From an uncultured Lachnospiraceae bacterium (GTDB taxonomy: Bacteria; Bacillota; Clostridia; Lachnospirales; Lachnospiraceae), in the NCBI GenBank assembly GCA_902783735.1, contig CACZSE010000098.1:1-6482 (forward strand): 6,482 nt of DNA. The letters run 5' to 3'. The notes under the pieces are model-generated. The model saw nothing but the letters and a program-made list of their open reading frames with translations. It was not told where the DNA came from and searched no databases. The stretch's first letter is position 1, and every line of letters starts with the position of its first letter. The position numbers were made by a program, and so were the translations under genes. Below are positions 1 to 6,369 of this stretch, one piece after another.

Positions 1-2400
1 CAGCAGGAAGAGCAGAGTAACGCAGAAGTATTTGAAAATGCGATCAAGTCAGGCGTAAAGATCGATGAGAACTCAATCTTTACAAGTGAGAGCGATTTCT
101 ATTTCAGCGATGATTACAGATTCGGCGATTCAAGAATGGTTGAAGTATACGGCTGGATCGTAAAAGATGAAAAGAACAATATCAGATTTGAGGTTAATCC
201 GTTATTCTCTTACGACGGTGACCTTGAGTTTACGGAAGTACTCGAAGGTGTATATAAGGATCATCCGGAAAATTATACTTTTGTAGCACTTGACAAAGAA
301 GGCAATCCTATCAAGTCGCCTGTTGACGGAAAGTGGGCTGCAACTGAATTTTACGGCGGTTTCTACAGTCCGAGCAACAATAAAGTCATGAATGAAGTTA
401 ACTTTAACTTCGATTCCGAGTATCCGGAAGGAACAGAAGATTTTGCTATCATAAAGGGTGGTATCAAGAGCATACCTGAGACCGGTAAATTGACCAATGT
501 TGTATGGCAGTTATCTAAGGATAAGAATTCCTATGCAGAGTTTGATGCAGTTCCCGACGGTTATCTTACATACGCAGATGTAAACGCTCAGACAGCTACA
601 GTTGAATGGGAAGTTTACTATCCTGAAGATGCAGAAGAGCCTTACGATAACAAAGACGGCGTTCTGTATACAGAAGTTTTCTACTGTCCTGAAGGAGACG
701 GTGGCAAGACTTACTATATAGGCTGCAGTCTTGATGATGACTGGGAAGAAGGCTATATCAGCTTCGAAACAGACAAGTTCGACGTTAAGTGGACTAGAAA
801 CGCATATGTATGGATCAAGGTTACAAACGGTGTCAATGCAGTAGATATCTATTCGGATGCAAACGAGATTACTCTCAGCAACTCACAGATCACTTTGAGT
901 GGCGGCGGAGTAACAAAGAAGGTCGTAGACGGAAGAACAGAGTACTCTGCTAAGTACACAGGCCTTGAGATCAAGCCGAGTGTTGCCGTTAAAGCTTACA
1001 ATCCTATTACAGGAAAATATGTAAGTCTTAAGAAGGATACAGACTTTACTGTAACATATTCAAACAATATCAAGAGAGGAACAGCAACCGTTACTGTACA
1101 GGGAATCGGTGCTTATCCCGGAAAGAGCTCTGCAGAATTTGAGATCACAGCAAAGAAGTTTGAAGGAACTGCAGAGATCATCCCGAACATCAAATATGAA
1201 AAGGATCTTGACAAAGCAGTAGCTCCTTATCTTCAGGTTAAGGATACAAAGGGCAATCAGCTTACATTCCGTAAGGATTACTATGTAGAGTACTCAGACG
1301 GAACCAAGACAAGCCAGTACCTGAATAAGGTTGTAGCTAAATCGCCTGAAAATAATGTTAAGATCACTGCAACATATAAGGGCCTTGGAAACTTTGAAGG
1401 AACCTTAAAGAAGAAGAATGTATTTGAAGTGCTTGCTGCAGATTCTGAGACAGTCGGCATTACAAACAATAATATCAGGATCACATTCGCAAAGGCGGAC
1501 AAAGATACTAACAAGTGCACAATGCAGTATACAGGAAAAGCTCTTAAACCTGCTGTTAAATCAGTAGAGATCAAGAGTCAGAATGATAAGGGTGAAGAAG
1601 TATGGACAACCCTGAAGAAGACCGATTACTCGCTCATGTACACAAATAACGTAAATATCGGTACGGCAAGAGTAACTGTTGCAGGTAAAAAGAGTTATGT
1701 TGGTTCGGGTTATGCAACATTTGAGATCACACCCAAGGAAGTTACATCATTAACCGTATCAGGCCTTAAGAATCAGCCTTATACAGGAAGCGAAGTAAAT
1801 ATCAATGAGCTTCCCATAGTTGTAAAAGCCGGCGGCCTTACTCTTACCAAGGGAGTAGATTATACGGTTGAAAAGGATGCTAACAGTGATTATAAGAACC
1901 TTGGAAAGACCAAGATCATCGTTAAGCTGATCGAGGCAAAGGGTCAGAAGAACACACCTAAGGTTAAATGGAGTGCAAAAGCAAAGAAGACAGTTGTAGA
2001 AAAGACATTTTCTATTGTTAAGACAGGCCTTAATTCTTCGGCTGTAGTAATTCAGACCAAGAATAATGATAAGTCAAAGAATATCATTAAGGATGCCGAA
2101 GGCAAAGCTATTGCTACCATGAGAGCAGCAACAAAGGATGAGATCAAATCCGGCAAGAGAAAGTTTACATTCGTAATTGAAGGCTCGGCAGATACTCTTG
2201 TAAAGAATGCAGACGTTTCAGCTGCGCTCGTGGTCAAGGCTTTCGGTAAGGATGTAGATCCCAAGGATTATGTTGTGACCGTAACCGGTACGAAAAACGG
2301 AAAGACCGGTAAGATCACGATCAAGCCTGTTAAGGGTTCTAAGACATACAGTGGTTCAAAATCTATCACATTCATGTATGTCAAAGATATAAAAAGCTGA
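1..2400 (+). CDS. Partial (5' end missing) surface/secreted protein with Ig-like repeats
   Basis: The reading frame is open from base 1, so the ATG at 136 is internal and the true start and any signal peptide lie upstream; 799 residues are visible. Residues 1 to about 285 form an acidic, aromatic-rich region with no family I recognise; it carries two cysteines near residues 229 and 242. Residues about 292-673 contain related beta-rich modules. The clearest copies are 292-383 and 484-578, each with YTG-x3-KP, then LKK-TDY/F, a Y-S/T-NN step, G-TA-VTV and a closing FEIT. The tail (about 674-799) is lysine-rich. Such modules are common in extracellular proteins of Lachnospiraceae and other Clostridia, where they usually act as spacers or adhesive stalks; that role is inferred here. 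The C-terminus (MYVKDIKS) shows no LPxTG motif or membrane anchor, so attachment would be non-covalent or through the missing N-terminus. The gene ends with TGA, 45 bases before a terminator stem. Its catalytic or binding function cannot be told. Confidence 0.85.
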   Translation, partial: QQEEQSNAEVFENAIKSGVKIDENSIFTSESDFYFSDDYRFGDSRMVEVYGWIVKDEKNNIRFEVNPLFSYDGDLEFTEVLEGVYKDHPENYTFVALDKEGNPIKSPVDGKWAATEFYGGFYSPSNNKVMNEVNFNFDSEYPEGTEDFAIIKGGIKSIPETGKLTNVVWQLSKDKNSYAEFDAVPDGYLTYADVNAQTATVEWEVYYPEDAEEPYDNKDGVLYTEVFYCPEGDGGKTYYIGCSLDDDWEEGYISFETDKFDVKWTRNAYVWIKVTNGVNAVDIYSDANEITLSNSQITLSGGGVTKKVVDGRTEYSAKYTGLEIKPSVAVKAYNPITGKYVSLKKDTDFTVTYSNNIKRGTATVTVQGIGAYPGKSSAEFEITAKKFEGTAEIIPNIKYEKDLDKAVAPYLQVKDTKGNQLTFRKDYYVEYSDGTKTSQYLNKVVAKSPENNVKITATYKGLGNFEGTLKKKNVFEVLAADSETVGITNNNIRITFAKADKDTNKCTMQYTGKALKPAVKSVEIKSQNDKGEEVWTTLKKTDYSLMYTNNVNIGTARVTVAGKKSYVGSGYATFEITPKEVTSLTVSGLKNQPYTGSEVNINELPIVVKAGGLTLTKGVDYTVEKDANSDYKNLGKTKIIVKLIEAKGQKNTPKVKWSAKAKKTVVEKTFSIVKTGLNSSAVVIQTKNNDKSKNIIKDAEGKAIATMRAATKDEIKSGKRKFTFVIEGSADTLVKNADVSAALVVKAFGKDVDPKDYVVTVTGTKNGKTGKITIKPVKGSKTYSGSKSITFMYVKDIKS
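874..2019 (+). repeat. Tandem Ig-like module array within the surface protein
   Basis: About four protein-level repeats of 90-95 residues lie end to end: roughly 874-1149, 1156-1434, 1450-1734 and 1735-2019. The first and third are clearly alike (YTG-x-x-(I/L)KP near the start, LKK-TD, NN, GTA-VTV, FEIT at the end). The second and fourth are diverged but keep the K-DY and terminal beta-strand pattern; the fourth keeps PYTG and L-KGVDYTV. Similarity is at amino-acid level and the DNA copies are well diverged, so this is an old duplication and not an unstable DNA repeat. The module borders are estimates. Confidence 0.7.
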
Positions 2401-2445
2401 AAAAAAGCTATTTACCAAGATGAAATAACTTATTGAAAAAGGATT

Positions 2446-2490
2446 GCCGCCTCGAGTGAAAGGGTCATTCGGGGCGACATCTTTTTTTAT
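2446..2490 (+). terminator. Rho-independent terminator of the surface-protein gene
   Basis: Arms 2446-2459 and 2465-2478 form a 14-position stem with one C-A mismatch and two G-U pairs around a five-base loop (2460-2464). The stem is followed by a run of seven T at 2482-2488. It sits 45 bases after the TGA at 2398-2400 and insulates the next gene, which has its own promoter. The rest of 2401-2445 shows nothing recognisable. Confidence 0.9.
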
Positions 2491-2497
2491 ATTGATA

Positions 2498-2525
2498 TAA
2501 ACATATTCAATCGATCGGTCGATAT
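2498..2525 (+). promoter_or_regulatory. Candidate sigma-D/sigma-28 (flagellar-type) promoter
   Basis: TAAA at 2498-2501 and GTCGATAT at 2518-2525 are separated by 16 bases. The Bacillus sigma-D consensus is TAAA, a spacer of about 14-16, then GCCGATAT, so 11 of 12 positions match. No good sigma-A pair with 16-18 base spacing is visible in this gap. Transcription would start near 2532 and give a leader of about 67 bases. The assignment is from sequence resemblance only. Confidence 0.6.
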
Positions 2526-2553
2526 AAGAAATGAGATATCTGTTTTATCTTGA

Positions 2554-2594
2554 ACATCAAAAAGGAATTTGATGTCATCTTACAAGGAGGTAAG
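2554..2594 (+). promoter_or_regulatory. Leader with two AAGGA hexaloop hairpins; candidate CsrA target over the RBS
   Basis: Hairpin 1 has a perfect 8-bp stem (2554-2561 with 2568-2575) and loop AAGGAA (2562-2567). Hairpin 2 has a perfect 5-bp stem (2579-2583 with 2590-2594) and loop AAGGAG (2584-2589), which contains most of the Shine-Dalgarno sequence. CsrA/RsmE proteins are known to bind ANGGA shown in a hexaloop closed by AC/GU; hairpin 2 has exactly that closing (UUAC-AAGGAG-GU). The two GGA triplets are 22 bases apart, within the range that one CsrA dimer can bridge. Repression would come from blocking the ribosome at 2586-2590. The stems are seen directly; CsrA binding is inferred. Confidence 0.6.
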
Positions 2595-2598
2595 TTCT

Positions 2599-3687
2599 AT
2601 GTCATATATACAGGGTATATCAGCATATAACCGTTCGGGTTATACATCACTGCCACAAAACAATATGCAGAACCGGGGATACAATTCCGGTTCATATTCG
2701 ACATATCAAAACGATCCCTCCTCATCCTTTTTTGATAACTTTAAAGCTGAAGCAAAAGCCGAAAAAGAACGTCAGAAGCAGAAAATGCGAGAAATGCTGC
2801 GTGATCTTAAACAAACTCAGACTGATAAGCAGGCATTAACTTCTCCGGATAAGGTCAGTGAGCTTTTGGGCATGGAGGACAGTCAGAAGGCCGATTCAAA
2901 GGAAAAGGATGAAAGTAATTATACATATAACTATAAAGAGGTCTCATCTAAGATACAAAGAGCGAAGACAACACAGGGAGCTTCTGTAGCCGTATTGGCG
3001 GCAAAGAGGAAGGTTCTTGAGGTTAAGCGTAAATTAGCTTTTGCGGGCGGAGATTCCGAGAAACTCCAGGCTGCCCTTGCCCATGCACAACGGATGGAAA
3101 TGGTTGCCAGAAAGAAGAAGCATCATATTGAGCTGGAGGAACTGGTAGCCGTTACAGGGAAGCGTGATGAGGCGGCCGATAATACCAAAGATCTGAGAAA
3201 TTCCATAATTTTAGCTAACGAAGAGACACTCTCAAAAAAGGAAGATAAAATATTTGAAGCTAAAGAAAATATGTCTGAAGAACTTTTGGAAGATGTTTCA
3301 GAGGAAACGGCAGTAATAAGCGAAGAAGAACTGGCTAAGATCAATCAGATGATAGCCGAGTTTGGTGAAGAAGAATTAAAGCAGCTTGAAGAATCCATGG
3401 AAATGCTTGAGACCATGGAGGTTGTGGACCCTCACATGAGTAAGGAAGATCTCGAGGAACTTAAGCGTAAGCACAGGGCTTCTGAAAACAAAGCAATAAT
3501 GAAAGCCGATATGGATTATCTTAAAGCATATATAAAAATGCAGTTTAGCGAAGGAAGTACCGTAAAGAACACAAGCTTTGACATGCCGTCTTTGTCATTG
3601 AACCCGATCGCGGATCCACAGGGTATCGGCGTGTCAATTTCGCCTGCAGACATATCGACACCGGTTTCGGTAGATATCCGAATATGA
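2599..3687 (+). CDS. Uncharacterised charged helical (coiled-coil-like) protein
   Basis: This is a 362-residue protein of unknown function. I chose the ATG at 2599 because AAGGAGG (2584-2590) lies 8 bases upstream; the TTG/ATG codons at 2569 and 2572 fall inside the leader hairpin and lack a comparable RBS. Residues 1-45 are rich in Tyr, Ser, Asn and Gln and look disordered. Residues 46-75 are a Lys/Glu/Arg helix. Residues 115-190 are a strongly basic helical block (KIQRAK, AAKRKVLEVKRKLA, RMEMVARKKKHHIELEE) that resembles a conserved segment I associate with uncharacterised Lachnospiraceae proteins. Residues 215-295 are very acidic and helical, and 325-362 form a Pro/Ser-rich tail ending VSVDIRI. 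There is no signal peptide or membrane segment, so it is probably cytosolic. The gene stands alone between a terminator and the next operon's promoter. Its sigma-D-like promoter and CsrA-like leader suggest a motility link, which is inference; the protein sequence itself does not show flagellar homology that I can recognise. Confidence 0.85.
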   Translation: MSYIQGISAYNRSGYTSLPQNNMQNRGYNSGSYSTYQNDPSSSFFDNFKAEAKAEKERQKQKMREMLRDLKQTQTDKQALTSPDKVSELLGMEDSQKADSKEKDESNYTYNYKEVSSKIQRAKTTQGASVAVLAAKRKVLEVKRKLAFAGGDSEKLQAALAHAQRMEMVARKKKHHIELEELVAVTGKRDEAADNTKDLRNSIILANEETLSKKEDKIFEAKENMSEELLEDVSEETAVISEEELAKINQMIAEFGEEELKQLEESMEMLETMEVVDPHMSKEDLEELKRKHRASENKAIMKADMDYLKAYIKMQFSEGSTVKNTSFDMPSLSLNPIADPQGIGVSISPADISTPVSVDIRI

Positions 3688-3715
3688 TAAAATATAAAAA
3701 AACTGCTATATCTGC

Positions 3716-3743
3716 TTGACAAACAGATTCTGAGGACTATAAT
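3716..3743 (+). promoter_or_regulatory. Consensus sigma-A promoter of the metal efflux operon
   Basis: A perfect TTGACA (3716-3721) and a perfect TATAAT (3738-3743) are separated by 16 bases. The expected start is near 3750, inside the inverted repeat that follows. So strong a promoter suits a gene set held off by a repressor and opened on metal stress. Confidence 0.92.
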
Positions 3744-3744
3744 G

Positions 3745-3780
3745 AAATTAACATATGAATAGTTGCTCATATGTTAATTT
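3745..3780 (+). promoter_or_regulatory. ArsR/SmtB-type operator, perfect 14-bp inverted repeat
   Basis: Arms AAATTAACATATGA (3745-3758) and TCATATGTTAATTT (3767-3780) are perfectly complementary around an 8-base centre. The centre holds TGAA-N6-CTCA (3756-3769), close to the TGAA-N6-TTCA core of SmtB/CadC-family operators. It begins one base after the -10 box and covers the start site, so a bound repressor would block initiation. The likely ligand is the ArsR protein encoded at 5988-6281. There is no T-run after it, so it is not a terminator. Confidence 0.85.
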
Positions 3781-3809
3781 GATAAAATGAACACGTAAGG
3801 GGAATCATC

Positions 3810-4028
3810 ATGAAGAAAAAATACGATATTGAAGTTGACTGCGCAAACTGTGCAAACAAGATGGAAGAAGCCGCAAAGAAGACTCAGGGCGTCAAAAATG
3901 CGATCGTGAATTTTATGGCTCTCAAGATGGAAGTGGAATTTGACGAGGGAGCAGATCACAAGAGCATCATGAAGCAGGTTCTTGCAAACTGCAAAAAAGT
4001 TGAAGACGATTGCGAGATCTACATTTAA
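3810..4028 (+). CDS. Stand-alone HMA heavy-metal-binding protein
   Basis: This 72-residue protein is a single heavy-metal-associated (HMA, ferredoxin-like) domain. The metal-binding loop is DCANC with Cys11 and Cys14; an Asp directly before the first Cys is the form seen in Zn/Cd/Pb ATPase domains such as ZntA, whereas copper domains usually read GMxCxxC. Two further cysteines (61 and 68) lie near the C-terminus. It is the first gene of the operon, with AAGGGGA (3797-3803) six bases before the ATG. The next gene follows after 15 bases in the same frame, and that ATPase lacks its own N-terminal HMA domain, so this protein probably supplies that function in trans as a metal-binding regulator or chaperone. 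Metal identity is inferred; a copper-chaperone role is less likely given the DCxxC loop and the partner ATPase. Confidence 0.88.
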   Translation: MKKKYDIEVDCANCANKMEEAAKKTQGVKNAIVNFMALKMEVEFDEGADHKSIMKQVLANCKKVEDDCEIYI

Positions 4029-4043
4029 GATCCGGTATCAGCT

Positions 4044-5975
4044 ATGAATAAAAAACAAAAAAAGGCACTGAAAAAGATCATTATATCAATCGCGTGCCTG
4101 ATAGTCATAAAAGTATCGGAAATCTTTTTAGATTACGAGAATCTGTATATTTTCGGTCTGCCCGGTGGAAGGCTGCTTCTGTTTTTGCTGTACATGGTAC
4201 CCTATCTTGTGGTGGGATACGATATTTTAAAGAAAGCGGCAAAGGGAATAGCCAACAGACAGGTCTTTGATGAAAACTTTCTTATGGCGGTAGCTACTAT
4301 CGGCGCCATAATAGTTGCGCTGGCCTACGGCTCGGATTACACTGAAGCGGTTGCCGTAATGCTTTTCTATCAGATTGGAGAGCTCTTTCAGAGTATCGCT
4401 GTCGGAAAAAGCCGAAGAAACATTTCAAATCTCATGGATATCCGTCCGGACTATGCAAATATCGAAGAGGACGGAGAATTGAAGCAGACAGATCCCGACG
4501 AAGTAGCTGTCGGTTCGATCATTGTGGTCCGTCCGGGAGAGAAGATCCCCATTGACGGTATCGTGACCGAAGGAACATCCATGATAAATACCGCGGCACT
4601 TACGGGTGAAAGCGTACCCAGGGATGTTAAAGCAAACGATCATGTTATTTCCGGATGCATAAACATGTCCGGCGTTTTACACATACGGACAGAAAAGGAA
4701 TTTGGCGAGTCAACCGCATCGAAGATCCTGGACCTTGTTGAAAATGCGGCATCACGAAAATCAAAATCCGAGAATTTCATTTCAAAATTTGCAAAGTATT
4801 ATACTCCGGCGGTTTGCTGTTCGGCATTGGCGCTGGCGGTCATCCCGCCTGTAATAGCCTTGTTACTGGGTCGAGATGCAAATCTCGGGAACTGGATATA
4901 CAGAGCACTTACATTTTTGGTCATCAGCTGTCCATGTGCTTTGGTCATCAGCATACCTTTAAGCTTTTTTGCCGGTATCGGAGGAGCGAGCAGCAATGGT
5001 ATTCTTGTTAAGGGATCAAATTATCTGGAGGCTCTTTCAACGACCGGTACTGTAGTTTTTGACAAGACCGGAACAATGACCAAGGGTGTGTTTGAGGTTA
5101 CGGATGTATGCACTTCCGGGCAATATGATATAACACGGGAAAAACTCATCGAATATGTTGCTCTGGCGGAATGCGATTCAAATCATCCCATAAGTGTAAG
5201 CCTTAAAAATGCATACAATAAAGAGATAGACAGAGACCGTGTGCATGATATAGAAGAGCTGAGCGGACATGGTATAAAAGCAAAGGTGGACAATAAGACA
5301 CTTTTGGTAGGCAATGAGAGACTCATGAGATCGGAAGGTATAGCTGTAACTCCTCCCGGTACCATAGGCACCCTTGTATATGTTGCCGTTGAGGGTATTT
5401 ATGCGGGCTGCATCGTCATATCCGATGTCATAAAAGAACATGCAAAAGAAGCCATCGATTCTTTACATTCGGTCGGCGTAAAGAACACTGTAATGCTGAC
5501 CGGAGATATCAAAGCCGTCGCCGATGACGTAGCAAAAAAGCTGGGTATAAAAGCGGTTTACAGCGAACTGCTTCCTGCCGATAAAGTGGCAAAGGTGGAA
5601 GAACTGATATCATCCGGATCAGGTGACGGAAAACTGGCATTCGTCGGTGACGGCATAAATGATGCCCCTGTTCTTTCAAGAGCAGACATAGGCATAGCAA
5701 TGGGAGCTCTTGGTTCGGATGCGGCAATAGAAGCGGCCGATATCGTCCTTATGGATGACGATCCGCTGAAGATATCCAAAGCGATACGCATTGCAAAAAA
5801 GTGCATGAGAATAGTCTATGAAAATACTGCATTTGCAATAGGGGTAAAGCTTATCTGTCTTTTACTCGGTGCGCTGGGCATAGCAAATATGTGGGTAGCG
5901 ATATTTGCCGATGTAGGTGTTATGGTCATAGCAGTCTTAAATGCCATCAGGGCATTGTTTGTAAAAAAGATCTGA
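4044..5975 (+). CDS. cadA: P1B-type Zn/Cd/Pb-exporting ATPase (CadA/ZntA-like)
   Basis: This 643-residue membrane pump uses ATP to export soft divalent metals from the cytoplasm. Visible segments in order: membrane helices at about 11-28, 43-61, 78-96 and 98-118; the actuator domain with TGES (187-190); helices at about 254-276 and 287-312, the latter with the metal-binding CPC (296-298); the phosphorylation site DKTGT with Asp340; the nucleotide-binding domain with the P1B-specific His-Pro (381-382); TGD (486-488); GDGIND (535-540); and two last helices. Lys602 in helix 7 and Asp623 in helix 8 match the conserved Lys and Asp of the Zn/Cd/Pb (P1B-2) group, so copper transport is unlikely. It is shorter than fused CadA/ZntA (about 730) because the HMA domain is a separate gene upstream. 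No good Shine-Dalgarno sequence lies in the 15-base gap, so translation is probably coupled to the HMA gene. All catalytic motifs are intact. cadA and zntA are equally apt names. Confidence 0.93.
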   Translation: MNKKQKKALKKIIISIACLIVIKVSEIFLDYENLYIFGLPGGRLLLFLLYMVPYLVVGYDILKKAAKGIANRQVFDENFLMAVATIGAIIVALAYGSDYTEAVAVMLFYQIGELFQSIAVGKSRRNISNLMDIRPDYANIEEDGELKQTDPDEVAVGSIIVVRPGEKIPIDGIVTEGTSMINTAALTGESVPRDVKANDHVISGCINMSGVLHIRTEKEFGESTASKILDLVENAASRKSKSENFISKFAKYYTPAVCCSALALAVIPPVIALLLGRDANLGNWIYRALTFLVISCPCALVISIPLSFFAGIGGASSNGILVKGSNYLEALSTTGTVVFDKTGTMTKGVFEVTDVCTSGQYDITREKLIEYVALAECDSNHPISVSLKNAYNKEIDRDRVHDIEELSGHGIKAKVDNKTLLVGNERLMRSEGIAVTPPGTIGTLVYVAVEGIYAGCIVISDVIKEHAKEAIDSLHSVGVKNTVMLTGDIKAVADDVAKKLGIKAVYSELLPADKVAKVEELISSGSGDGKLAFVGDGINDAPVLSRADIGIAMGALGSDAAIEAADIVLMDDDPLKISKAIRIAKKCMRIVYENTAFAIGVKLICLLLGALGIANMWVAIFADVGVMVIAVLNAIRALFVKKI

Positions 5976-5987
5976 ACGGAGGAACTC

Positions 5988-6281
5988 ATGAGTAGCGAGA
6001 AATATGAAAACGAGCTTTACGATCTTGCGGAATTGTTTAAAATGTTCGGAGATTCAACACGCATAAAGGTTTTATTTGAACTATGCGAATCCGAATTGGC
6101 AGTCTGCGATCTGGCGGAGCGGTTAAATATGACCCAGTCTGCCATATCTCATCAGCTTAAGATACTTAAACAGAGTAAGCTGGTTAAAAGCCGCAGAGAA
6201 GGCAAATCGATCATTTATTCCGTGGCAGATGAACATGTAAGGTCCATCATAGCCCTGGGAATGGAACATATAGAAGAATAA
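5988..6281 (+). CDS. ArsR/SmtB-family metal-sensing repressor
   Basis: This 97-residue winged-helix repressor closes the operon. The recognition helix region is about 39-60 (CDLAERL, then TQSAISHQLKIL), followed by the wing (RREGKSIIYSV). The C-terminal helix carries Asp81, His83, His94 and Glu97, which reproduce the spacing of the SmtB alpha-5 zinc site (D-x-H-x10-H-x2-E). The CadC-type alpha-3 site is not complete: ELAVCD has Ala38 where CadC-type proteins have a first Cys, leaving Cys40, and there is no N-terminal cysteine pair. Zinc, perhaps cobalt or cadmium, sensed through alpha-5 is therefore the best guess. GGAGG (5978-5982) lies five bases before the ATG, and the gap from the ATPase stop is 12 bases. 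It most likely binds the operator at 3745-3780 and so controls its own operon. No terminator follows. Confidence 0.93.
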   Translation: MSSEKYENELYDLAELFKMFGDSTRIKVLFELCESELAVCDLAERLNMTQSAISHQLKILKQSKLVKSRREGKSIIYSVADEHVRSIIALGMEHIEE

Positions 6282-6297
6282 AAAACCGCCCCTGCTA

Positions 6298-6326
6298 TGG
6301 ATTTATGTAAACAAACGTGGTATAGT
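6298..6326 (+). promoter_or_regulatory. Weak candidate promoter for the epimerase gene
   Basis: TATAGT at 6321-6326 resembles a -10 box, with TGGATT at 6298-6303 as a poor -35 and a 17-base spacer. There is no intrinsic terminator between the ArsR stop and this point, so the epimerase could also be reached by read-through from the metal operon. Confidence 0.35.
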
Positions 6327-6356
6327 AAATAGTGGATTTTTATGCATGCACTATTT
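6327..6356 (+). promoter_or_regulatory. Inverted repeat between the -10 candidate and the epimerase RBS
   Basis: AAATAGTG (6327-6334) and CACTATTT (6349-6356) are perfect complements separated by 14 bases; the 8-base palindrome TGCATGCA (6343-6350) overlaps the right arm. It ends just before the GAGGGAG ribosome site (6357-6363). It could be an operator over the start site or a weak leader hairpin beside the RBS. With no T-run after it, it is not a terminator. Function unknown. Confidence 0.4.
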
Positions 6357-6369
6357 GAGGGAGTTAACT

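Noticed and set aside
136..138. ATG as start of the surface-protein gene
   Set aside because: The frame is open back to base 1 with similar composition, and no Shine-Dalgarno sequence or signal peptide appears at 136, so this Met is internal.
1281..1574. Antisense open frame within the surface-protein gene
   Set aside because: No RBS, and it is explained as a shadow of the repetitive coding strand; the same holds for the minus-strand frames at 2052-2264, 3123-3344 and 4425-5806.
2510..2523. ATCGA-TCGG-TCGAT small palindrome as operator
   Set aside because: Only 5-bp arms, and it overlaps the -10 element whose consensus already explains the right half.
2492..2528. Sigma-A promoter TTGATA plus TATAAG
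   Set aside because: The spacing is about 25 bases, too long for sigma-A; the TAAA/GTCGATAT pair fits better.
2569..2598. Longer start (TTG/ATG at 2569/2572) for the 362-residue protein
   Set aside because: These codons lie inside the leader hairpins, and translating from them would read through the strong AAGGAGG site placed 8 bases before the ATG at 2599.
3666..3700. TTCGG/CCGAA hairpin as terminator of the 362-residue protein gene
   Set aside because: The 5-bp stem lies inside the coding end and is followed by an A-rich stretch, not a T-run.
3745..3809. Riboswitch or attenuator in the metal operon leader
   Set aside because: Only the AT-rich inverted repeat is present, located at the start site as expected for a DNA operator; no complex fold or T-run follows.
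4814..5011. Open frame overlapping the ATPase on the + strand
   Set aside because: It runs through the CPC-helix coding region in another frame; the ATPase motifs there are intact and well conserved.
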